DNA from: Myxococcales bacterium
GTDB taxonomy: Bacteria; Myxococcota_A; Polyangia; Haliangiales; Haliangiaceae
Assembly (NCBI GenBank): GCA_016706545.1
Contig: JADJJK010000003.1
Coordinates: 124,001-188,000, forward strand
Reading direction: 5' to 3'
Length of the DNA stretch: 64,000 nucleotides
Part shown: positions 34,310 through 42,988 of the stretch, one piece after another
Layout: each line of letters starts with the position of its first letter
Position numbering within the stretch: the first letter of the stretch is position 1
Program-made: the position numbers and the translations under genes
Notes under the pieces: model-generated
Databases searched by the model: none
What the model was told of the DNA's origin: nothing
What the model saw: only the letters and a program-made list of their open reading frames with translations

Positions 34310-35776
34310 TCACTTGCCGCGGGCGGCGCGCCACATGGCGCGCGGGCTCATCTTCTGGGTGTAGGTCAGAAGGGGCAGGAGCACCGCGAGCTCCGCGGTG
34401 ATGATGCCGACAAAGCGGAGCCCCACCGAGAGCTCGCCGAGCGCCAGCTTGGCGACGACCCCGGCGGCCACCGCGGCGGCGACGCAGGCCGGGATGCCCA
34501 TGATCTTGGCCAGGTACTCGCGGACGCGCAGGTGCGCGGCGTACAGGCCCATGGCCATCAGCACGGAGAAGGCCAGCGGGTAGCCCACCGCCCAGGCCAC
34601 CGCCATCGAGGTGAAGCCCATCGAGTCGCCGAGCACGCTGGCCCCGGTGACAAACAGGGCCGGCAAGAGGACCGCCGCGCACGCCTGGTAGATGAGCGTG
34701 CGGCCGGGGAACCCCAGGCCGTCGAGCATGGGCGGCACCACGAAGCCCACCGAGCGCAGGACCCCGACCAGCGCCAGGATGCGGATGGCGGAGGCGGCGG
34801 GCAGGTAGTCCTGGTCGACGGTGAGGATCAGCACCTCCTCGGCCGCCACCACCACCACGCCCAGGAAGGTCAGGACCGTGAACAGGTTCAGGCGGGTGAA
34901 CGAGATGAACTGCGCCTTGATCTGCTCCGGGTCGCGGCGCAGCCGGGCGAAGGCCGCGAACGCCACCTCGCGCACCACGTCGGAGATGATGCGCACCGGC
35001 TCGAGCACGACCTCGTAGGCCCAGCGGTACATGCCCAGCGCCGCGTCGCCAAAGACCCGGCCGACGATGGCGTAGTCGACGTTGGTGTAGAAATAGAACA
35101 GCATCTGGCTGCCGGAGGCCTTGAAGCCGAAGCGCAGATACTCGGCGGCGTCGCGCACGCGGCACACCAGCGCGGGGCGCCATGGCCGGCGGAGCTGGGT
35201 GCCCACGCCGACGACGAAGAACCGGCACATGGGACCAAGGACCAGGCTCCACGGGCCAAACCCGGCAGAGGCAAATCCGATCTTCCCGGAGAACTCCGCG
35301 AGATTGGCAATCAGCCGGATGACGGAGAGCTCGCCGTAGCGCAGCTCCTTGCGCATGAGCGCCTGCGGGATCAGATACACGTTCTGCCACAGCAGCTTGG
35401 CGCCATACGCCAGGATCATGTTGGCGACGATGGTGTGGCCATAGAAGCCGGCGAACACCGGGTGCAGCGCGGCCAGAAGGCCGATCATCAGCACCGAGAC
35501 CAGCACGTTGGCCCAGAACACCGTCGAGAGCTTCTCGCGCGTGTGGTCGTCTCGCTGGATCACCGCCGCGGACAGGCCCAGGTCGCTGGCGTAGTCCAGG
35601 ATGGCGAACATCCACGCCGCCATGGTGGCGATGCCGTACTCGGACTTGGTCAGCCAGAACCGCAGGATGAGGACGATGGCGACGAAGTCGAGGATCGACA
35701 CCACGGTCGACGCCATGCCCACCCATGACAGGCTCTTGCTGACACGAGTCTTGAGCTGCTGATCGACGTCGGTCAC
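34310..35776 (-). CDS. Polysaccharide flippase (Wzx/WzxC-like, MOP superfamily)
   Basis: 488 residues with about 12-14 hydrophobic helices. LSWVGMASTVVSILDFVAIV, YGIATMAAWMFAILDYASDL and AAVIQRDD are typical of the oligosaccharide flippase family PF13440/WzxC. It moves lipid-linked glycan repeats from the inner to the outer face of the inner membrane, in line with the ligase/polymerase and UDP-GalNAcA genes at 5121-11345. GTG start at 35776. It is alone: the ECF cassette follows downstream and the methyltransferase gene precedes it by 74 bases. Confidence 0.9.
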   Translation of the reverse strand: MTDVDQQLKTRVSKSLSWVGMASTVVSILDFVAIVLILRFWLTKSEYGIATMAAWMFAILDYASDLGLSAAVIQRDDHTREKLSTVFWANVLVSVLMIGLLAALHPVFAGFYGHTIVANMILAYGAKLLWQNVYLIPQALMRKELRYGELSVIRLIANLAEFSGKIGFASAGFGPWSLVLGPMCRFFVVGVGTQLRRPWRPALVCRVRDAAEYLRFGFKASGSQMLFYFYTNVDYAIVGRVFGDAALGMYRWAYEVVLEPVRIISDVVREVAFAAFARLRRDPEQIKAQFISFTRLNLFTVLTFLGVVVVAAEEVLILTVDQDYLPAASAIRILALVGVLRSVGFVVPPMLDGLGFPGRTLIYQACAAVLLPALFVTGASVLGDSMGFTSMAVAWAVGYPLAFSVLMAMGLYAAHLRVREYLAKIMGIPACVAAAVAAGVVAKLALGELSVGLRFVGIITAELAVLLPLLTYTQKMSPRAMWRAARGK

Positions 35777-35850
35777 GGGCGCACGGCGGACATGGGGCGA
35801 GAGGCTCGCGGCGAATGGTCAGCGGGGGCGAGGCCAGCGGGTGATCGAGG

Positions 35851-36654
35851 TCAGCGAGCTGGCGCGGTGGCGATCACCACGTACTGCTGCTCCAGCGACT
35901 CTTTGGCCAGCTCGACCGTGAGGCCAGCGCTGCGCAGCTCGCCAGCTATCACCTCAGGGGCCAGGCGGTGCTCCTTGGGCGGGCCCATCGTGGCGGTGAG
36001 CTCGAAGTCCACCACCGCGATGCGCCCTCCTGGCCGCAGCGCCGCCGCCAGCTTGGCGGCGTAGGCCTGACGTTCGCCCAGGTGGTGCCAGACGTCCACC
36101 ACGAGGATGCGATCGACCGAGGCCTTGGCGAGGCCGGTCTCTGCCGCCGTGACCTGGACCGGCCGCACGTTGCTCCAGCGCTCGCGCTGCGCGCGTTGCT
36201 CGAGGTAGCGCACCATGTCGGCCTCCAGATCGGTGGCGATCACCGCGCCGCTGGCGCCGACCTTGGCCACCAGCCGGCCCAGGAAGTACCCGGTGCCCGC
36301 GCCGAGGTCGGCCACCGTCATTCCCGGGCGAACGTCGAGCAGGGCGACGACCTCGTCGGGGCGCTGCCAGGCATCGCGCGCCGGATCGTCGAAGACCTTG
36401 GCCCACTTCTCCGCGTCCTTGAAGCCGTGGCTCATGCCGTGGCCGGTGTGCCCCTGGGGCGCGCCCTCGGCAGCGGGCGTGTGATGGCCGTCGTGGTGCC
36501 CGCCGTGATGCTCGCCGTGCCCGCCGTGCTCGCCGTGATGATGGTCGCCCGCGGCCTCGACGGCGTGATCCCGGTGCGCAGGCGGCGCGCCTGGCGCCGG
36601 GGTGGAGGCGCAGGACAGGAGGAACGGGCAGGCGAGCAAGGCGCGGCGTGGCAT
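35851..36654 (-). CDS. Class I SAM methyltransferase-like lipoprotein with His-rich spacer
   Basis: 267 residues from ATG 36654. The N-terminus ALLACPFLLSCAS is a lipoprotein-type signal. Residues about 30-75 are extremely His/Gly rich (HHHGEHGGHGEHHGGHHDGH). The rest is a class I methyltransferase fold: MTVADLGAGTGYFLGRLVAK (motif I), VIATDLEADMVRYLEQRA (motif II), RILVVDVWHHLGER and LRPGGRIAVVDFEL. A SAM enzyme outside the cytoplasm would have no obvious cofactor, so either the signal is not used, or the fold serves another purpose. The His-rich part could bind Zn, Ni or Cu. Related secreted-looking methyltransferases occur in other proteobacteria. Confidence 0.85.
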   Translation of the reverse strand: MPRRALLACPFLLSCASTPAPGAPPAHRDHAVEAAGDHHHGEHGGHGEHHGGHHDGHHTPAAEGAPQGHTGHGMSHGFKDAEKWAKVFDDPARDAWQRPDEVVALLDVRPGMTVADLGAGTGYFLGRLVAKVGASGAVIATDLEADMVRYLEQRAQRERWSNVRPVQVTAAETGLAKASVDRILVVDVWHHLGERQAYAAKLAAALRPGGRIAVVDFELTATMGPPKEHRLAPEVIAGELRSAGLTVELAKESLEQQYVVIATAPAR

Positions 36655-36710
36655 CGCCCGCACCTTAGCGCAGTCCTGGGCGGAGTCAGCTCGCGGAGCG
36701 CATCGATCGA

Positions 36711-36783
36711 GCGCGTCGGTCGCGCGCGTCGGTCGCGCGCGTCGGTCGCGCGTCGGTCGCGCGCCGGTCGCGCGCGCTGGTCA
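36711..36783 (-). repeat. Six 11-13 bp units flush with the lnt stop
   Basis: Plus-strand units GCGCGTCGGTC (11) and GCGCGCGTCGGTC (13) alternate and end in GCGCGCGCTGGTCA, where the TCA at 36781-36783 is the lnt stop codon. Confidence 0.9.
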
Positions 36784-38385
36784 GCGCTTGCGGCGGCCCA
36801 GGACCAGGGCCAGCAAGGACAGCAGCAAGCAGGCGGGCCCGGTCCACACGCCACCGCGAACGCAGAGCGTGGGCTCGGAGTCAAGGAGGGGCACCTGGTA
36901 GCGCAGCGCGGCGGCGTCGTCGACGGGGCCCGGCTCGCGGAGCTGGCCATTGGGCAGGATCAACACGGAGATGCCGGTGTTGGTGGCGCGGAGCTGGGCG
37001 CGGCGGGTCTCGACCGAGCGCACCGCGGCCATCGCCAGGTGCAGCTTCTTCTCTGCCGTGGACACGAACCAGGAGTCATTGGTCAGGTTGACCAGCGCCT
37101 GCGCGCCGGCGCGCACCGCCGCCGCCGCGTGGCTTGGGATGAGCGACTCGTAGCAGATGATGGGGCCAAGTCGGGCGGTCAGCGGAGCTTGTGCCGCGGT
37201 CGCCGCGGTGGGGGCGCTTGGGGCCGGCGCCGCGCCCGCGCCCTGCGGGCGCGCCACCGCGAGGTTCAAGACTCGCGGGCTGCCGCCGGTGCCGAACTTG
37301 GCGCGGCCCAAAAGGGGGATGTACTCGCCAAACGGGATGAGGTGAAACTTGTGATAGGCCTGCACCTCGCCCGCGCTGTCGAGCAGGATGGCGCTGTTGA
37401 ACTCGGTCCCGCCCTCGCGGCGGTACCCGCCAAAGAGCAGCGGCACCTGGCGCTTCTGTGCCCAGGTGGAGAGCTCTCGATCCATGTCGTCGTCGACCGG
37501 GCTGCGGTGTGCGCCATACGCCAGCGGGTAGGCGGTCTCGGGCCAGATCACCACGTCGGGGCGGGCCACGCCGGCAGGCAGGTCCACCACGAGCTGCTCG
37601 GAGAGCTTGCCGTAGGCCGCCAGCGTGTCGACGATGGCGTCCAGGTCTCCGCGCTTGGCGATCTCCTTCTCGATGTTCCCGATGTTGGCTTGCGCGACCC
37701 CGGCGATGAAGGAGGGGGCGGCGGCGGTCTGGGCTTCGATCTGACGGCTGCGCAGCGCGCCATAGCCCAAGATCGCCGCCCACACCACCCCAGCGGTCAC
37801 CGCCGCGCCCACGCTGCGGCGGCGAAAGATCACCACTGCACACGCGACCTCGGCGACGAGGACGGCGGCGAAGGTGAGCGCGTACAGGCCGCCCAGGTCT
37901 GCGACCTGGATGGCCCAGCGGTCGGCATAGAACGACACGCCCAGGGTGTCGTGAAACAGCTTGGGCAGCGCCCAGTCAAGGCCGGCGTAGAGCGCGGCGC
38001 TGGCCACGAGCGCGCGTGCGTCGGTGTGGTGGCGGAGGCGCCAGCGCGCGACCGCCCACAGCACGAGCTGCGGTTGCGCGACCGCAGCATAGAAGGGGAA
38101 GACCGCCCAGCTCGCCGCGATCGGGAAGCCGAAGAAGGCGTTGAGCGAGCCAGGCAGCCAGTGGTAGAGCAGCGCGCCGGTGGCCATGCTGGCGAGGACG
38201 CCGACGGCGAGCGCGGCGCGCCAGGTGCGGGCCGTGGTCACCGCCCAGACCAGCGGGGCCAGCGCGATGAGCGCCAGCGGTGAGAGGCCAACGGCCGGAG
38301 CCGCCAGCGCGGTCATGCCGGCGCTGGCCACGATGGCCAGTCCGCCGCGCAGCCGCGGCGAGAGGGAAGTCAGCTTGGATGCCAC
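36781..38385 (-). CDS. lnt: Apolipoprotein N-acyltransferase
   Basis: 534 residues. Several N-terminal membrane helices are followed by a nitrilase domain with the complete catalytic triad context: VVIWPETAYPL (Glu), YHKFHLIPFGEYIPLLG (Lys) and GPIICYESLIPSH (Cys). Lnt adds the third acyl chain to the N-terminal cysteine of lipoproteins in the inner membrane, the last maturation step before Lol sorting; at least eight lipoprotein genes occur in this window. An Ala/Pro insertion (about residues 385-405) lies between the Lys and Cys motifs. GTG start at 38385. Its stop codon is joined to a short tandem repeat. Confidence 0.95.
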   Translation of the reverse strand: MASKLTSLSPRLRGGLAIVASAGMTALAAPAVGLSPLALIALAPLVWAVTTARTWRAALAVGVLASMATGALLYHWLPGSLNAFFGFPIAASWAVFPFYAAVAQPQLVLWAVARWRLRHHTDARALVASAALYAGLDWALPKLFHDTLGVSFYADRWAIQVADLGGLYALTFAAVLVAEVACAVVIFRRRSVGAAVTAGVVWAAILGYGALRSRQIEAQTAAAPSFIAGVAQANIGNIEKEIAKRGDLDAIVDTLAAYGKLSEQLVVDLPAGVARPDVVIWPETAYPLAYGAHRSPVDDDMDRELSTWAQKRQVPLLFGGYRREGGTEFNSAILLDSAGEVQAYHKFHLIPFGEYIPLLGRAKFGTGGSPRVLNLAVARPQGAGAAPAPSAPTAATAAQAPLTARLGPIICYESLIPSHAAAAVRAGAQALVNLTNDSWFVSTAEKKLHLAMAAVRSVETRRAQLRATNTGISVLILPNGQLREPGPVDDAAALRYQVPLLDSEPTLCVRGGVWTGPACLLLSLLALVLGRRKR

Positions 38386-38426
38386 CTGGGTCCTCCCGGC
38401 TCGTCGCGCGCTTGGCTTTCCGCGGA

Positions 38427-39365
38427 CTACAGCGCCGCGGCCGCGTGATCCGCGGCGAGGCGCTGGTGACCAGCGGAGGTCGGGTGAGTGTCGTCAGACT
38501 GCAGGTAGTCCGCGGTGGTGCTGGTGCCAGTGCGCTTGGTGTTGGCGTCGGTCAGCACGGCCTTGGAGGCCAGCACGCGGTTGTAGTACGCGGGGAAGTT
38601 GCCGGCGTCGGTGGCCTGGTTGATGCGGACCTGGTCGATGTCCACGGTGGTGTCGGCGTCGAGGGTGGTGTCGACATCCGCGGCGTTGAAGGAGGCGAGG
38701 CCATCGACGCACTTGAAGCCGCGCGACCACGCCTCGTTGCACATGGTCCAGTTGGCCTCGAGCAGGTAGTCGATGAACACGTCGAAGTGCTTGCCGGCGC
38801 CGCAGGTGCGGCCCTTGTCCGAGTTGAGCCCCGGGTAGTAGAGCGTCATCACCAGCACCTGCGAGCCGGCCTTGCGGTTGCTGGCGATGGTGTTGAGCGC
38901 GGTGCGCAGGTTGGTGCGGCAGCGGTCGAGCGCGGTGGCGAGCACGGTCTCGTTGGTGCAGTCGCTCTGGTTGCGGTACGACTTGCGGGCGTCGAGGAAG
39001 TCGTTGCCGCAGCCCTCGATGGTGATGGTGTCGGCGGCGCGCAGGTCGGTCAGGTTGCTGGCTACCCGGCTGGCGATCTGCGACATGACCTCGCCGCTCT
39101 GGGCGCGGCCGCGATACGACACGCTGGCGTCGCGAGCCTCGGCGACGCGGCGTCCGTAGAACACGCCATACGAATCCGCGCGGCAGAAGATGCCGCAGTA
39201 GCCGGCGACGATGGAGTCGCCGAACGCGGTGACCACGCGAGTGGTGGTGTACGTGCCGTCGGCCGGGCGCAGGGTCCGTGACTCGGAGCCAGCGCCGGCG
39301 AGGGCCGACGAGGTAAGCGCCGTGAGCGTGGCGAAAAATGCGATAGCAAAGACTTTGGTCCGCAT
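38427..39365 (-). CDS. Secreted SGNH/GDSL hydrolase
   Basis: 312 residues. AAGGAG four bases before ATG 39365 fixes the start; a signal peptide follows (VFAIAFFATLTALTSSALAG). SGNH blocks: AFGDSIVAGYC (nucleophile Ser), GRAQSGEVMSQI (Gly), EGCGNDFLD (Asn) and SDDTHPTSAGHQRLA (Asp/His). Five or more cysteines suggest disulfides. The substrate (ester, lipid or acetylated sugar) cannot be read. Single gene, with an AT-rich leader and the ECF sigma gene behind it. Confidence 0.9.
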   Translation of the reverse strand: MRTKVFAIAFFATLTALTSSALAGAGSESRTLRPADGTYTTTRVVTAFGDSIVAGYCGIFCRADSYGVFYGRRVAEARDASVSYRGRAQSGEVMSQIASRVASNLTDLRAADTITIEGCGNDFLDARKSYRNQSDCTNETVLATALDRCRTNLRTALNTIASNRKAGSQVLVMTLYYPGLNSDKGRTCGAGKHFDVFIDYLLEANWTMCNEAWSRGFKCVDGLASFNAADVDTTLDADTTVDIDQVRINQATDAGNFPAYYNRVLASKAVLTDANTKRTGTSTTADYLQSDDTHPTSAGHQRLAADHAAAAL

Positions 39366-39700
39366 GACACTCCTTCTTATGAGTGCGCGGACCATACGTC
39401 AGTGAGTTGCGAGGTCTCAAATCAAGAGGTGAAAAATTCTTGCAATTCCAAACAGTTTTGTCGTTGGATGTGAGTCTACGTATGGTGACTCAGCGCGAAG
39501 CGTCATGACGAGATTGCCAGGTGTGATAACGAAATATGCCCACGATTGTGGGCGTTGAGGTTCCCTTGCAGCAAGGTCCTCTCGAATCTGGTATCGCCGG
39601 TTGCAGCAACGCGCGCCGCTGACCTTCTGCCGATCAAGATCTCACGGCGTGCGGGAGAGTCGGTGAGACGCGCGGCCAGCAGCGCGAGCTGCGTCACCGC
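39366..39700. other. AT-richer intergenic leader of the SGNH hydrolase gene
   Basis: 335 bases. The part from about 39410 to 39500 is markedly richer in A and T than anything nearby and contains oligo-A/T runs (GAAAAATTC, AGTTTTG), a natural place for the promoter on the minus strand. I cannot name -35 and -10 elements with confidence. An open frame of 64 codons at 39503-39697 has no family or bias support. Confidence 0.5.
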
Positions 39701-40207
39701 TCACGCGGCCACGGCCTCTCGCAGGCGTCGACGCGCGCGGAAGGCTCGGATCTTGACGTTGGACACGGTCATGCCGAGCTCCTTGGCCACCGCCTCCTCG
39801 GTCATGTCTTTCTCGAAGCGCAGGCGCAAGACGTCGGCGTAGCCCGGCGCGAGCTGGGCCAGCTCGTGCTTGAGCCGCCGGTGCTCTTGCGCTTGCGCTA
39901 CCAGCTCCTCGGGGCTCTTGCTCTCGGTCGCCAGGGTCTCGGCCTCGTCCCCCGTGGTGTCGGCGGCGAAGCTTTGATGACGCTTGCGACGTCGCAGGTG
40001 CGACAGGCTGACCGAGGTCGCGATCTTGAACAACCAGCTTCGGTAGCCCGAATCGCCGCGAAACTGGGAGCGGTGGCGGTATGCGCGCAGCAGCGCATCT
40101 TGCGCGACATCGGCGGAGTCGGGGTCCCCGACGATGCGGCGGGCGATGGCGAGCACGAACTGCCGATCAGCGGCGGTGAACGTCACAGCGTCGGCTTGGT
40201 CGGGCAT
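39701..40207 (-). CDS. ECF RNA polymerase sigma factor
   Basis: 168 residues. Region 2: FVLAIARRIVGDPDSADVAQ, DALLRAYRHRSQFRGDSGYR and SWLFKIATSVSLSHLRRRKR; region 4: LAPGYADVLRLRFEKDMTEE and AVAKELGMTVSNVKIRAFRA with RRRL. No anti-sigma gene is adjacent. It is divergent from the selenoprotein gene and upstream of the SGNH gene on the same strand. It is more compact than the factor at 33557. Confidence 0.93.
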   Translation of the reverse strand: MPDQADAVTFTAADRQFVLAIARRIVGDPDSADVAQDALLRAYRHRSQFRGDSGYRSWLFKIATSVSLSHLRRRKRHQSFAADTTGDEAETLATESKSPEELVAQAQEHRRLKHELAQLAPGYADVLRLRFEKDMTEEAVAKELGMTVSNVKIRAFRARRRLREAVAA

Positions 40208-40464
40208 GGCCTCGTACCTTGCACGTGGGATGCCAGTATTCGTGGCGAGGTGCGCCCCTGGCGTTCAGCGCAGTTACACCATGTGGGGCCATCCCGGTAT
40301 GCCGGACCGTCAACGGCGGCTGTCGGAACGCTGTACAGACTGACAATGGCGGCGAATCCGGTCACGTGGCGACGGGCGCTTTGGACGCGACAAAACTCGC
40401 GGCCTGGAGGTTTCCTGGAGGGCGGATCTGGCGCTCGCCTCCAAGATGGCCGAAGGTAGATCGC

Positions 40465-40818
40465 ATGGCGCAAGAGCCCACGTTGTACTGGAAGAGCACT
40501 TGAACTAGCTGCCGTGACGCGAGGAGTTCCTTGCGCAGTCTGGGGCTTGAGTTCAAGGAAGTGAACTACGCCAAGCGCGCCCTCACCGGCGACGAGGTGC
40601 GTTCGATCGTGGAAGCAGCCGGCTCGGTGGCGGCGGTGTTGAACCTCCGGCACGCGGTGGCCAAGGAGCAGGGCTGGGCGCAGCGCCCGCCGTCTGTGGA
40701 CGAGCTGGTGGCGATCGCGGCGACCGAGCCCAACGTGCTGCGGCGGCCGGTGCTCCTCATCGGCGGCCGGGCGGTCATTGGCTTTGACCGCGAGGCCTAC
40801 GGCAAGCTGCAGAAGTAG
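40465..40818 (+). CDS. ArsC/Spx-family thioredoxin-fold selenoprotein with in-frame UGA (Sec13)
   Basis: 117 residues when the TGA at 40501-40503 is read as selenocysteine: MAQEPTLYWKST-U-TSCRDARSSL and on through GLEFKEVNYAKRALT, AAVLNLRHAVAKEQGW, LRRPVLLIGGRAVIGF. ArsC/Spx/YffB proteins begin with a short strand, then C-x-x-C and RKAR, then the E-x-R/K-D-Y strand and later R-P-(V/I); every part is here with U13-T-S-C16 in the CxxC place. GAAGG lies 8 bases before the ATG. A 7-bp hairpin with a 4-base apical loop follows the TGA at SECIS distance. Reading only from ATG 40531 would lose the first strand and the active site. The redox partner is unknown; oxidoreductase or arsenate-reductase-like activity is inferred from the fold. 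Confidence 0.87.
40518..40535 (+). promoter_or_regulatory. Bacterial SECIS-like hairpin after the UGA codon
   Basis: CGCGAGG (40518-40524) pairs fully with CCUUGCG (40529-40535, one G-U), closing the loop AGUU with a G at its second position. The loop lies 22-25 bases after the UGA, within the range required for SelB-dependent reading in bacteria. Confidence 0.75.
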
Positions 40819-40988
40819 CGGCGGCGCTTGCCCGCCGATCGAGCCCGCGCGGAGCTGGCCTCACGTGGAGCGGGCGCCGCGCCGGCCCGGCCAGGCTGCG
40901 CTCCCCTGATTCGGAGCGCGCAGCGTGGGACGCGGTCTGCCTGGAAAAGGGCTGGCCGAGGTGCCTCGCGCTCTGTATGGTCCGCGGC

Positions 40989-41555
40989 ATGGACGTCACG
41001 GATGCGTTGGCGCGGCTGCTGCCAAAGCTGACCAATTTCCCCAAGCTGCCCCTGCTCGACGGGAGCCGCAACCTGATCCGAGACGCCTGGCACCTGCTGC
41101 GGCTCGTGCCGGGCGGCGCAACCCTGTTCTCACGGCTGGTGGGGCGGATGGCGCCATACACCGGCAGCATCGGCGCGGTGGTGGTCACGCTGGCGCCCGG
41201 TCACGCGGAGGTCCACATGCAGGATCGCGCCCGGGTGCGAAATCACCTGCGGAGCATTCATGCCGTGGCGCTGGTCAACCTGGCGGAGCTCGCGGGCAAC
41301 GTGGCCCTGGCGTACTCGCTGCCCGACGACGCGCGGTTCATCGTCTCGGGGCTGGAGATTGACTATCTCAAGAAGGCCCGCGGCACCATCGTGGCCATCG
41401 GCACGTGCCCGGTGCCGCGCACGGCGGCGCGCGCGACCTACGACGTCCACGTGTCGCTGCGAGACATGTCCGGCGACGAGGTCGCCACCTGCGTGCTGCA
41501 CAGCCTGGTGGGCCCCAAGCCAGGCACGGACCGAGATCCGGGGCAGGTGAACTAA
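40989..41555 (+). CDS. DUF4442-type hotdog-fold protein
   Basis: 188 residues. The pattern TGSIGAVVVTLAPGHAEVHM, RNHLRSIHAVALVNLAELAG, FIVSGLEIDYLKKARGTIVA matches the hotdog thioesterase-like DUF4442 family (HAxAxxNLxEl helix followed by a YxKxARG strand). Usual length for the family is 150-190 residues. The role is unknown in general; acyl-CoA thioesterase-type binding is assumed. ATG 40989 is the likely start, ATG 40977 the alternative. The stop overlaps the next start (TAATG), so it is coupled to the lipoprotein gene. Confidence 0.82.
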   Translation: MDVTDALARLLPKLTNFPKLPLLDGSRNLIRDAWHLLRLVPGGATLFSRLVGRMAPYTGSIGAVVVTLAPGHAEVHMQDRARVRNHLRSIHAVALVNLAELAGNVALAYSLPDDARFIVSGLEIDYLKKARGTIVAIGTCPVPRTAARATYDVHVSLRDMSGDEVATCVLHSLVGPKPGTDRDPGQVN

Positions 41556-42988
41556 TGCCTCGCCCCAGAAGTGACCTCATGTCGAACGCTCCTGTGTCAT
41601 GCAGTTCTGCGGCGCGCCGGTCTTGTAGCCCTGGCGTGTGGCTCGTGCTGATCGTCGCGGCCTGCGGGCCTGCGCGCCCGGCGCCGTCGGCGGCGCCGAG
41701 CCCCAGCGCAGCGCCTGGGTCGTCGGTGACGGCGAGCCCTGCGCCTAGCCGCGCGCCGGAATCGATGCCGGCTCCGATGCCTGCGCCGACGCCAGCTCCT
41801 GCGCCGACGCCAGCTCCTGCGCCGACGCCAGCTCCTGCGCCGACGCCAGCTCCGACGCCGACGCCGACGGCTGGGCGGGACTTCTTGCCCGAGGCGCTGG
41901 CGTTCTACCGCGTGGTGGCCTGTGGCCAGCAAGGCGAGATCCCCGCCACGCTCGATGTCGCCGTGGTCGACAAGCACTGCGCCGAGATGCACACGCGCTA
42001 CCAGCGGTTCCAGGACAAGTACGTGACCCCAGCGCGCGCCTTCTTCAGCGAGCTGCGCCCTGTGGGGTTGCCGCCCCGCGTGGTCTACCCGTTTGGTGGC
42101 GGAGATCTGGTCTCGGCGCTGGTCACCTTCCCTGATGCCACCGAGATCACCACCATCTCGCTCGAGCACGCAGGAGATCCGACCCGGCTAGCCACGCTGT
42201 CGCGCGGCGCGCTGCGCGACAGCCTGGGCGAGTTTCGCGCCGCCGTCCACGGCCTCTTGACCAACAACGACTCCACCAGCGAGAACATGCGCAAGCTGGA
42301 GCGCGGTGGGGTCCCGGGCCAGCTCTCCTTCCACCTGACCGGCGCCGCGGCGCTCGGGTACGTGCCGGTGGCGCTCCGGTTCTTCTCTCTCGACGAGGAC
42401 GGCGCCGTGCGCTACCTCACGCAGCAAGAGATCGACGCCTTGCAGGCGGTGCGCGCCAAGCGCAAGAAGGGGAGCTGGGTGGACACCGATTTCTCCGCGG
42501 CGTACACCAACATGGAGCTGACGCTGCGCCGGGCCTCGGATCCCGCGGCGCCGCTGGTGGTCCATCGTCACTTCGCGGCCAACCTGGCCAACAACGGGTT
42601 TCGCGGCTCGGCGCTGGAGCGCCACCTGGTGGCCAAGGGGCCGGTGGTGGCGATGACCAAGGCCGCCAGCTACCTGCTGTGGTCTGATTCCTTCGCTGGC
42701 ATCCGCGACTACCTGGCGTCGAGCCTCACCTGGATGGCGTCAGACGCCACCGGCATCCCCACTCGCCACGCCAAGCGCGCGGGCCTGGTCCAGACCACCT
42801 ACGGCCGGTTCGCCGGGGCCTTCTTGCCCGATGCGCCGGTGTCGGTCAACGCGACCATGGTGCAGCTCTGGGCGTCGCAGCCGCGCCGGAAACTGGCGTT
42901 CCGCTACGGCTACCCGGATAGTGAACGCAACGTTCACCTGATGATCACCGAGCGATCCCCCAAAGGCCCCCCAAAAGGTCTCCCCTGA
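41555..42988 (+). CDS. Lipoprotein with APTP-repeat linker
   Basis: 477 residues from ATG 41555 (overlapping the previous TAA); ATG 41579 is an alternative. Lipobox VAAC precedes a long Pro/Ala/Thr linker (about residues 38-108) made of APTPAPAP repeats encoded by an 18-bp-like minisatellite. The globular part starts at AGRDFLPEALAFYRVVACGQ and contains VVYPFGGGDLVSALVTFPDA, TTISLEHAGDP and GGVPGQLSFHLTGAAALGYV. A surface-exposed or periplasmic domain on a flexible stalk is likely; family not recognised. The stop overlaps the next start (TGATG). Confidence 0.83.
   Translation: MPRPRSDLMSNAPVSCSSAARRSCSPGVWLVLIVAACGPARPAPSAAPSPSAAPGSSVTASPAPSRAPESMPAPMPAPTPAPAPTPAPAPTPAPAPTPAPTPTPTAGRDFLPEALAFYRVVACGQQGEIPATLDVAVVDKHCAEMHTRYQRFQDKYVTPARAFFSELRPVGLPPRVVYPFGGGDLVSALVTFPDATEITTISLEHAGDPTRLATLSRGALRDSLGEFRAAVHGLLTNNDSTSENMRKLERGGVPGQLSFHLTGAAALGYVPVALRFFSLDEDGAVRYLTQQEIDALQAVRAKRKKGSWVDTDFSAAYTNMELTLRRASDPAAPLVVHRHFAANLANNGFRGSALERHLVAKGPVVAMTKAASYLLWSDSFAGIRDYLASSLTWMASDATGIPTRHAKRAGLVQTTYGRFAGAFLPDAPVSVNATMVQLWASQPRRKLAFRYGYPDSERNVHLMITERSPKGPPKGLP

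Noticed and set aside
39503..39697. 64-codon frame after the second ECF sigma gene as a possible anti-sigma factor
   Set aside because: No membrane helix, zinc finger or other anti-sigma sign; weak codon bias.
40219..40503. Open frame ending at the TGA before the ArsC-like gene
   Set aside because: Its first part has no gene-like bias; only the last 12 codons belong to a gene, namely the selenoprotein.
40531..40818. Short ArsC-like gene starting at ATG 40531
   Set aside because: This start would remove the first strand and the active-site motif. The full gene with UGA read as Sec explains the sequence better.
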